Shown: piece after piece, positions 55,701 to 64,000 of the stretch | How positions within the stretch are numbered: position 1 is the first letter of the stretch | Layout of the letters: every line of letters begins with the position of its first letter | NCBI RefSeq assembly: GCF_019399895.1 | Contig: NC_091864.1 | Span: 7,604,001-7,668,000 of the forward strand | From: Cardiocondyla obscurior | Lineage: Eukaryota > Arthropoda > Insecta > Hymenoptera > Formicidae | DNA: 64,000 nucleotides | Reading direction: 5' to 3' | Position numbers and translations under genes: made by a program | Notes under the pieces: model-generated | Told to the model about the DNA's origin: nothing | Databases searched by the model: none | The model's input: only the letters and a program-made list of their open reading frames with translations

Positions 55701-56457
55701 GTTAAAAACAATTGAAAGATTTTCACGAACGTGGAAATGAAGGGCAGCTACTCGTCAGCAAGTACTCGAAAGCTTCAATGTACGCTACATCCCGTGATTA
55801 AATATATTCCGTATTATCGACGCTAATTGCATTTCGCACGTACGGCCAATTACGCGTCGCGTCTCGGAGTGTAAAGGCGCGTTCCTCGCAGAGCCTGGGG
55901 GCTCCGTATCGCCGCGGGGAATGCCGATCTCCGACGAGAGAGAAAGCGACGAGCGAACGATAAGCAGAAGCAGAAGCAGAAGGATCAAGAGGGAACGCGG
56001 CGCACGAAAGCTTCTCTTCGGCGGCGGCGGGGAACAAGAGGGTGGTAAACGAGGACTCCTTCGGCAGGCAGCCAAAGGGGATCGAGAATCCGCCGCCAAG
56101 ACAGCGGCATACTACCGGCGTATTTCAATATTTTAAACGCACTCCGGGATATATCGCGCATACCACAAACGTCCAATATTTGAAGCGAAAGAAGTACTCG
56201 AAGCTGAAAAGAAAATACGCGGCGAAAGTACTCGCCGGTATTTTTGGATACTCGGAAGCCTACCCGTCGATCTCTTACATTCCGCGGAAAGAATTTTCGT
56301 CACTTCAACATTTGTAGAATAAATTAGAAGAAACTATGCTTCGCGTGCGATATTTTTTCGAAGAGCTCAAATTCGCGCGCGTGATTTATGGTCGACGACG
56401 TGGTGCCGGTTCAAACCCGATTACGAATAACGAAAGAAAAAAAATTATGTAACTTAC
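52800..56457. other. Intergenic DNA, no gene identified
   Basis: It contains a GA-rich stretch at 53358-53390, poly-A tracts, and CpG-rich chance frames. A hydrophobic Leu-rich minus-strand frame at about 55785-56099 derives from an AGAAGC hexamer-like repeat near 55964-55983 and lacks an ATG, so it is not supported as a gene. Confidence 0.6.
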
Positions 56458-56501
56458 CAAACTGCATAAACGTCAGCGGAGTTGTTGAACTCTGCCGGTG
56501 A
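56458..56501 (-). other. Candidate 44-nt spliced exon
   Basis: A TTTTATGTTACAG acceptor and a GTAAGT donor bracket 44 bases, both close to consensus, in an AT-rich setting. It contains an ATG ten bases before the donor. Together with the exon-like segments 0.1-0.7 kb upstream it suggests a multi-exon minus-strand transcript. When read after the 57.1-kb segment its frame remains open. Coding or noncoding status and gene identity are unknown. Confidence 0.35.
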
Positions 56502-56622
56502 CTGTAACATAAAATGGAAAACATTAACGTAGACATGCCAGAATATTTATTAATAAAATTAATTAAAAAAAGGTAAAAGTTTTTTTTTTAATAAACATTT
56601 TATTTAAAAAATTGATGCCTAC

Positions 56623-56690
56623 CTAAAGTTGCTCCGCCGATGCAGGATGCCCATCCCGAGCCTGTTCCTCCTTTCAGATGGGACGTGTCG
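56623..56690 (-). other. Diverged duplicate of the 57.1-kb exon, with donor
   Basis: This segment matches the 3' end of the 57080-57208 segment, including GCATCGGCGGAGCAAC and the flanking donor (GTAGGCATCA here, GTAAGTATCA there). Upstream similarity becomes patchy and no good acceptor is visible, so it could be an alternative first exon or a decaying copy. Its exon end is one base shorter than in the other copy, so the two cannot join to the same downstream exon in the same frame. Confidence 0.4.
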
Positions 56691-57079
56691 AGTCATCCTT
56701 CCGCGCACAAGTCACTCGCGACACTCCCGAATACGCGCGCGAATAGTTGATTAAAATTATACGACCGATCCTGGCGGCACTCCCGCTTAAAAAATTAATA
56801 TAATACATTTCGGACGCCCGATTACTTTTGCGGTTTCGCGACGAACCCCGACCGTGGTTCGTTAGTTCGATTATCGACGATTAACGACACTTAAAACGAT
56901 GATCCTGCAATAGAAAAGTGTAAAATTTCATTATAAAAATGTTTAAAAAAATATTTACTGTAAAAAAAAGATGCATACGCGCCTAAGTTAATTAATCAAA
57001 TTAAATAATTACAAATATAGTTATTTATTATCAAAACGAGATAGCTATTACTTTCGTGTAAAGAGCAAGTGATACTTAC

Positions 57080-57208
57080 CTTGGGGTTGCTCCGCCGATG
57101 CATGATGTCCTTCCTGGACCTCCTTCTCCTCCTCTCAGAATGCCAGACCTCCCGTCTGAGTGACTACCTTCCTCGCAGGCCGTCTCGACTCCGTCCTCGC
57201 CCTGGTCC
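57080..57208 (-). other. Candidate 129-nt exon, upstream copy of a tandem duplicate
   Basis: A TTTTTGTTTGCAG acceptor and an AAG/GTAAGTATC donor define 129 bases (43 codons). One frame is open throughout; it is Gly/Asp/Glu-rich and ends in SCIGGATP. Another frame has a stop at its fifteenth codon and then continues to MHRRSNPK. The exon is C-rich on the plus strand. It may be a 5' exon of a minus-strand gene whose body is not identified. No protein family is recognised. Confidence 0.35.
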
Positions 57209-60200
57209 CTGCAAACAAAAAGCCCAGATAATTAGTTAAAGCTGCACAAGTTCATGCAGCACTTCTTAAATAAAAAGATTACGTCGCAGAAACAAACGCG
57301 TAAGGATATAACTTATTTTACGGAAAGGAGATACACTCACACGTGCTCTCCTCACACGGAGAATGAGGAGGAGAAGATAATTCTTGTACCGGGCGGTTTT
57401 CATTGCACGAAATACGCAAATGAATATTACTTTCGGTACGGAGACACATGGCTGCTGTACAGTGCGTAATGAGTACGTGTGCCTTGCGCAACCGCTAGAG
57501 AAGGACAAAGCGAGAGTGAGGGTAGTGAGGGAATGTAGCTAGCGCGCGGCACGTAGGCCTCGCGCTCGCTCTCACCCCTCCCTCCCTTCCCCCCCGGCCA
57601 CCTGCCCGCTAGTCTTGTTCGATTTAATTGTAATATAAGAAACGCTACGATTTTTTTATTTATAGAGATAAGCATTTTTTTTCTTTTTCTTTTTTAATTC
57701 CCGATGATCGGGAATTAAAAAAGAAAAAGAAAAAAAAAAAGAAAGAAAAAAAATGCTTAAGGAGAAAATGTTTTATTTTTACGTGAAATAATACGGTAGT
57801 TTTGAAAATGGCCAAGAGACGAAAGACAAATTTAGCGAGGAGGAGGAATAATTTGGGGATACGGAGGGACCGAAAGGGAAACCGCGCGTCGCACGAAAAC
57901 ATGGAAACAAATGATCCTCTCGTTTCGGCGCCCGTTTCTCTCGAGAAACAGGTTGCGAAGCGACGTCGGCACCCGCCTCAACGCGTTATCCTCTATCGCA
58001 TATAAAAAGAACTCGCGCGTTTCTTTTCGCTGTCTCTAATTAAATCGGGAAGCCAATGGGAACGTTCCGCATACGTAATTTTTCAGATCGTGCAAAGGGT
58101 GCGAGGAGCGTGGAAATAATTACGCGTACTCTCCGGGTGTTGATCTCGCTTCTGATCCGAAGACGCTTACCTTCGATTGTGTTGTCGATTTTTTCGTGAG
58201 AAGATACAAACGTAATTTCACGTTAAAAAAAAAAAAAAAAAAAACCTTTGCAACTGATAAGAAATAATTGCTCGCGCTCATAGCGCGTCGTGAGTTCATA
58301 TAAATAAGTAAGTAAATCAATTCATCGTCGCTGTTCGTCGTCGCAGCGGACGCAAGACGGTGAATAATGCTCGGGGGGAATTGTTTCGACGATCGCGAAA
58401 GTGACGGGAATAGCAGTACTTCCTGCCAAAGCGAACGGCCCACCCCGCACATACTTTAGCTTAATAATCGCGTCTGCCTGACATTGACCGCCAGCCCATT
58501 CTTTGTCTCACTGTAGGTCAAACATTCTTTGCGAATACATACACCGAGCGCTCTTGTGAAACGTGGCTCGGTGTGTGACATAATATACGGAATAAGTATT
58601 TGTCTGTCAAGTGTTAATAGCGGCTTCCTTCATTTTAGATTTATAGCCAATCTTTATTTAGAGAATACCCGATGAGAGAGAAAGAGAGAGAGAAAGGAGG
58701 GGCCCTGTTTGTGCAATTTATGAATTACCCCGTCGTTCGTCGATTCGTCGAATTGACGGCCGTGATACAGCGATTAATAGAGCGATTTGCAGCAAAACGC
58801 GTAATCACGTCTGAGGGAAAAGCCGACTTCGCCGGAGGCACGCACGTAAGGATGGCTTCGCGCGCGCGTATGTCGGACCTCGGCTCCTCGATCTTAATGA
58901 AACAATGGCGGAGGCCGTTCGCGGAGACGAGAAGGGAAGACCGAGGGGGAGAAAAGAGAGAGAGAAGAGGTTGAAGGAGACCTCGGTGCTAACTGGAGTC
59001 CCTCGCGGTCAATGAATCTGCTGGCCTTTTCCCATGCTCGCGAGGACCAAAGAGCGCCCCGGCAGCGCCGCGACTCTCTTCGGGTCCAGCCGATTTTATT
59101 AGTCTCTGACTCATTCTGCCTCTGGGACAGACGTTTCTGTCTGTCGTTTCTCTTCCTCCTCTCCTCTCCTCTCTCTCTCTCTCTCATTTTTTCCCTTTCT
59201 TTCTGCCTCTCCGCGTCGCTTCGTCTTGGTCGCACGAACACTTTTGCTTCTTACTTTCGTCATTCTTTTCCTTCCTTCTTTCTTTTTTTTTCTTTTTTTT
59301 CTTTTTTTTTATTTTATTTGTCGCTCTCCGACGGAAGCTGCGAATAAACGATATCAAACGTTTCGTCCGCCGCCAAACGCGTCCGCACACTTGGCGCAGA
59401 AATATCGCAGGCCTTGAGTCATGAATGTGACATAAATGCTAGATACGCGACCGCCGGGCTATCGAGGTTGCCAAAATAGGCCGCTATCTCGGACCCGTAC
59501 CGACGACGGTTTCGGGCGAAAGGAACGATTGCGGACGTTATTTTAACGCACATCAACCAGAAATAACCGAGGCGTGGGATTTTTAATTACACACGCCGCG
59601 ATTACAGGATTCTTGGAGTCGATCTGAGAATGTCTCGAAGGGAGGAGGTGGAAGAGGGAAACGTTACGAGACCCACCGGAACAAAGAGCAACGAAAACTA
59701 CCCGCGGGAGGACGGTTCATTTGTCGAGACAACGACGTCGTGTCCGTCCGTTTATTTTCCCCCGATCCTCGCGGGTGGACCAAAGCTTTGCTTTTCCCAT
59801 CGTCGGTTTGCTTTTCCCTTTCTCGTCTCGCGGCGTCGGCCGTCCGTTCGCCTTTCGCAGCTTTCGACTTCCCTCGGGTCCAGCTTAAAGCAAGAAGCCG
59901 CTCACGGCTCTCTCTCCCGTTCCTTCGACGTTTCGCGTCCTCGTTCAGCACGACGAAGCCGAGAGGAGAGTCTTAAGGGTGGCGTTAACGAGGCGGCGAG
60001 ACTTTCACACGGCCGTTCGCGTCGCCGAGGCAAACAGGTCCGTTTAGCTCCAGTTGCCGGGACGAGCCTTCCTATTTATGCGAGTTACGTCGGTGGAGAC
60101 GAGCGCGTCATTGTGAACTTCCTCGCTATCGATGCACCAGCGCGATAATCATATCGGTAACGTCTCCGCGTACAACGAGCAACTGTTGCCGGTCACCGGA

Positions 60201-63200
60201 AAGTCGGCGAAAGTTCATTCAAGTCCGCGCTCTGCGTATACTCGATCTATATACTCAACTCGGCAACGAATATTCATTATCCTCGCTACTCTTCTAACGT
60301 AAAATTTAAGCAAACGTTTTTAATTATTGGGTTCAACTTTTTATTCCGTTTTATTAATTAGTCAGTGGCAACGTCGATCATTACCGTCCGCGCTTTGACA
60401 AATTCTCACAAGACATTAATTGATTCTTCCTGTATATAATTATTTTCACGATACTTAATATTCTGTTCTAAAAAAAAAAAAAAGAAAAAAAAATTCTAAA
60501 AATATATCGCATCGCTTGGGAATATCAAAGTGAAGACGTCGATGCGTCGATTATAGATCGCTACAGGAAATATTGATTAATAGCTCCGAAGCGTTCGTGC
60601 GTTTCGTATGTGCGTTTGCGAACGTAAGAAAGAAAATGAAAGGAACCGTGGAGGGCACCCAACGAGGGATATGAGTGAAGAGAAGGCGCGCCCGCGGGAA
60701 TCGCCGAGGAGATGTGCGTGAAGAGGTACGGCCGACGGATGAAAGGGCGGCGGCGGGGCCGGGGGGAGGCGAAGGGACGAAAGAGGAGGCCGGCTCGGGG
60801 AGAGACCGAAAGTGTAGGGGGGGTCCGGTCGGTCCCAAACGCGCCGCCGCCACGTTCGTTGCGGCCGAAACGAACTGGCGTAGCCAGGAGGCGAAACACG
60901 CGAATCCTCTCGCCTCCTCCTCTCTCGCCACGTCGGGCGATATCCCTGCCCTATTTCGAACGGAATGGCTCTTACGAGGGAAGGCGAGCGAGGAAGAAAG
61001 AGAATCTAGAGAACCTCGGTCGAGATATATCTGGCCGTGGGAATAGCATCGCGATTGACTTGAAATTTCGACGGTCGTACTCGAGAGGGCGAGGCACCCA
61101 CGGACGATCGCTGATAGCTTCGCCGTTCGCTGGTGGTAATTAATAATTATCGAGGGAGAGTGTCTTTGCTCGGAAAGAGGTAAAAATCTGAGAAATTGCG
61201 GCCCAGGAATGCAGGCGGATAAACCTGTACCTGCGGTATTAGACGCTAAATGCCTCTCTTCCTTCCTCCTTACCCTAATTCACACATCCATCACACCTAG
61301 TATTATACCCTAATTTACACATTCCACGTAATACGTGCGTTCTTGCCCTTTTTTTTTTTTTTAAGTACGAGTGGAATTTATTACTTATTTGAAACTGTAT
61401 TTAGACAAAGAGAATGTTAAGCCTTACATGTTTTTTAGCCTCTCGTTTGCATTCTTTTTTTTTTATAACGAAGCGGAATTAGAGAAAACGTAACTCAAAC
61501 GCGTTAAACTTTGATAATTATCCCGAAGGAGTGCTAACGTCGGGAGACGCTTTAATAATTAGCTTTATAGACACGTTCGTGCGTGTAATACATTAGTAAT
61601 GAACTAGCGACGCGCGTTTCCAGTTTTTTATCATTTAACAGAGCAGAGACGTGACTTCGGCCGGGAATTCGGCGCAGCCCATAATCGCGGAATAACACGC
61701 GGGAATATTTTCATCCGAGAGGCACCACCGCCCGCTCATCCTCCTTCTCTTTCTCTCATTCACCTCTCGAGAACGCGCTCTCCGTTCCCGGCTCTACCCT
61801 AGAATCCCGAAATCCGACCTGGGCAGTTTCGGCGGGCGGCTCTTTCTCCTTCGTAGCGAGCGCCCGACTCTCCGCATCCCTTAGGAGCAAAAAGGCCCTC
61901 GATATATTCTTTGATCCTCGACGAAGGAGCCGTTTCCTTTCTTCTCTCTGGTTATCCGTTTCGTACGGTGCCTCGGAAGGAAGGACCTCCCCGGACTTGG
62001 ACGACTCTGCGGAGGTCCCGTTCTTCTTTCTTCTTCCCTCTTAGTCTTCTCGTTCCTTTTCCTTTTTTTTTCTTCTTCTTCTTCTTTTATCCTCTCTCGT
62101 TCTCTTCTCCCTCTCGTTTTCTCGCGCTCTTGCGCGCCGGTCAAAAGATCCAGACGGAGGGCCTGCTGATCGGAGAGGGAAGGCGCGAAGGGCAGAGGAT
62201 GGAGAGACCGAAAGAGAACGAAGAAGCAGAAGACGGAAAGGAGTCGAGAGAAAAGTAGAAGGAGAAGCCGGAGGTCTGGAGAGAACAAGGTCTCCTTTTA
62301 CTCTCCTCCCGGGACTCGGTCGGTACCTTTCCACGGTGCGTATGCGTGCGCGTTCCTGCGTGCAACACACGCGGGGCCATACGTGATAGACGGACGGCGC
62401 GATCGAATGAGAGAAAGAGAAAGATTTCGTGGCGCGCTAACACACTACACGACGTCGTCGTGCAAACCCCATGGGCCCGTAAAACCGCATTCCAAGGCGG
62501 CTCCATGGATGTGGCCCACGATGGCGTTAGAGACGGCGGGAGGAAGAAGAAAGAGGAAAAGAAAAGGGCTGAGAAGTCGGGCTGAAAAGCGCGGGAGAGA
62601 CGGAAAGAGAAAGACGAAGAAGGAGAGAGCGACCGGGAATAACTCGATAAAGCGAAGGACTCCTTCTAATTAAAATGAGTTCCGCCGCGGGTCCTCGTGC
62701 ACGGCTCTCGCCGCGTTCTTATTACGTCGCGAACTTTTACTACCCTTCCTCTACTTCTGTTCCTCCTCCTCCTACAGTTTGATTCTTTTGTACCACCGTC
62801 GCGCACGCACCTTAGGCACAAAGTACGTTGTCTTACCGGATCGATCACCGATACGCGCTTCTCGCCCGTAAATCGCGATCGGGATACCACCGTTCGCGTA
62901 ATCGGGTTTGGGCGGCGCGCGGCGCGGTTAGAGGAAACCCCCGATGGGTCATAATTTTTGGAGAACTAGGGGATTACGGCGACTAAGTGCGGTTGGATGA
63001 TGGATGACGGGCTGGGCATTTAATCCTCCGTTGATCCTAACGCGCGTTCACGTTCGGATACGTCGGAACGTTTCTTTAAATATTAGTTAAAATGGAATTT
63101 TTTGCAGGAGGTAAACGCGAAATTTTTTTTTCAGACGTGCATTAACGATAGAGTGAAAGATTAATAAATTTGGGAAACGTAAACCAATGTTGTACTTTCC

Positions 63201-64000
63201 GAGTGTTTAATTTATTTTTTTTCTTCTTTTAGAGTTTAATATCCTAACGTCTTTTAAAAATGAAATGACATGATAATCGTAGAAAGGAATGCGTCTTTGA
63301 CAACAGTAACGGACAAATAGGTTTGCGTGACAGCTCGGTAATCTATCATCTTTTTTCAGTAGCCACTAATAGGCACGACTTTCGCTGGAATTAATGGTGG
63401 TGATGCGACATTTTGTCCCGCGTCGCAAGAATATTTTCTAGCAAAGTAAACCTGCTCCGTGGGCCTTTAAAAAATTATTCCGCGCGTCAACAAATAGAAA
63501 TCCTCGTCCATACTAAGCCTCTTTCTCGGAATTTTAATACGCACTTTAAAAAAGTTGAGAACCATCGCCTCAACCAGGTAGAATAAATGATCGCGCGAAT
63601 ACTCCTTGGCGATCGCGCTCCAAAGATAAGCAAACATATTTTTCAACAAAGTAAGGAACATATTTTTATTTGATTCCCTTTTGAATATATCATGTAGTAA
63701 TAAAAGCATAAAAGAAATCGTGAGAGTCAAATATTTCGCGTATATATTTAACTTGAGCAATGCAGCAAGACGCGAGTTTAAAACTCCTTTATAACATAAC
63801 TCTCTTCTCTTATACCATTAACTTTTACTTCTCATGCCATTAAAATTACAAATGCGTATTAAATAAATTAAAAATTTCTCGCACAAGAATAATTTTCCGT
63901 ATTAAAATATGCGCGCGTGCTTTAAACGTAATTAAAATACTTTTAATCGAACTTCGAATCGTCTGTCGCGAAATGAGGCTTCGTTGCCGATATTTTATAT
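57209..64000. other. Right-end region, possible promoter/5' UTR DNA, no gene identified
   Basis: The segment at 58.6-63.0 kb alternates GC-rich and strongly purine- or pyrimidine-skewed stretches (GA-rich at 58670-58700, 58935-58975 and 62530-62640; CT-rich at 59150-59310 and 62030-62130). These yield long Arg/Glu- or Ser/Leu/Phe-rich frames that look artefactual. Such DNA would suit a promoter or 5' UTR of a gene extending beyond or leftward on the minus strand. From 63.0 kb to the end it is AT-rich, with one longer minus-strand open frame (63467-63823) of uncertain meaning. Confidence 0.45.
57670..57757. repeat. 88-bp near-perfect foldback hairpin
   Basis: AAGCATTTTTTTTC...AATTCCCGAT at 57670-57705 is followed after a single base by its inverted complement ATCGGGAATT...AATGCTT, which ends at 57757. 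The right arm carries about 15 extra A/G bases. The innermost 24 bp pair perfectly. It could be a foldback transposon remnant, a small-RNA source or an assembly/replication palindrome. Confidence 0.85.

Noticed and set aside
55785..56099. Minus-strand frame with a Leu-rich hydrophobic segment, resembling a membrane anchor
   Set aside because: The Leu run comes from an AGAAGC-type simple repeat on the plus strand and the frame has no ATG before it.
56405..56425. GGTTCAAACCC resembling a tRNA B box
   Set aside because: The T stem does not pair over five bases and no A box or acceptor stem surrounds it.
61881..62370. Overlapping Arg/Lys/Glu-rich and Ser/Phe-rich frames
   Set aside because: They are products of strongly purine/pyrimidine-skewed DNA, open in several frames at once and without any family resemblance.
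63467..63560. Weak resemblance of the minus-strand translation to the C terminus of mariner transposases
   Set aside because: Only a few residues fit, no catalytic D,D motifs or inverted repeats are visible, and I cannot support it.

Overview
The window reads as animal nuclear DNA, most likely from a hymenopteran insect such as an ant. It has AT-rich intergenic DNA that is nevertheless full of CpG and TCGA, GT-AG introns up to 18 kb, many A/T homopolymer runs, and one protein gene that I recognise with certainty. That assignment is inference from base composition and gene structure, because nothing in the window names the species. There are no prokaryotic features, rRNA, convincing tRNA or CRISPR array.

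The left half (about 0.3-31.5 kb, minus strand) is one gene, cyclin D, the G1/S regulatory partner of Cdk4/6. Five coding exons (29992-30189, 24276-24491, 6090-6252, 2301-2446, 1207-1431) join in frame into a 315-residue protein. It keeps the N-terminal LxCxE Rb-binding motif, the cyclin box with its Cdk-contact lysine, and the C-terminal TPTDVRDV phosphodegron. The introns are 5.5 kb, 18.0 kb, 3.6 kb and 0.87 kb. A CpG-rich upstream region holds two GTCACGTG E-boxes 47 bp apart. Two observations at the 3' end deserve attention. Intron 4 can be read through for 108 codons to a stop that overlaps AATAAA, at the same place where human cyclin D1b is made. A second reading frame is open through all of the last exon and on into the 3' UTR.

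The cyclin D introns hold mostly simple repeats: a perfect 220-bp (AG)n tract, ACGC repeats and many poly-A/T runs. They also hold a CpG-rich island at 17.4-18.2 kb, a miRNA-like hairpin at 25.53-25.61 kb, and a weak candidate nested exon for a small secreted Cys-containing peptide at 11.2-11.3 kb.

The right half (31.5-64 kb) has no gene that I can name. It contains an unusually long plus-strand open frame (42059-43327), two long hairpins (49.7 and 57.7 kb), a TATA-box/short-ORF/AATAAA arrangement at 52.6-52.8 kb, and a cluster of minus-strand exon-like segments at 56.46-57.21 kb. Two of those segments are tandem duplicates of one another across the splice donor. The latter may be 5' exons of a gene or lncRNA whose remainder I cannot trace. 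GC-rich, purine/pyrimidine-skewed DNA at 58.6-63 kb may be promoter or 5' UTR sequence.
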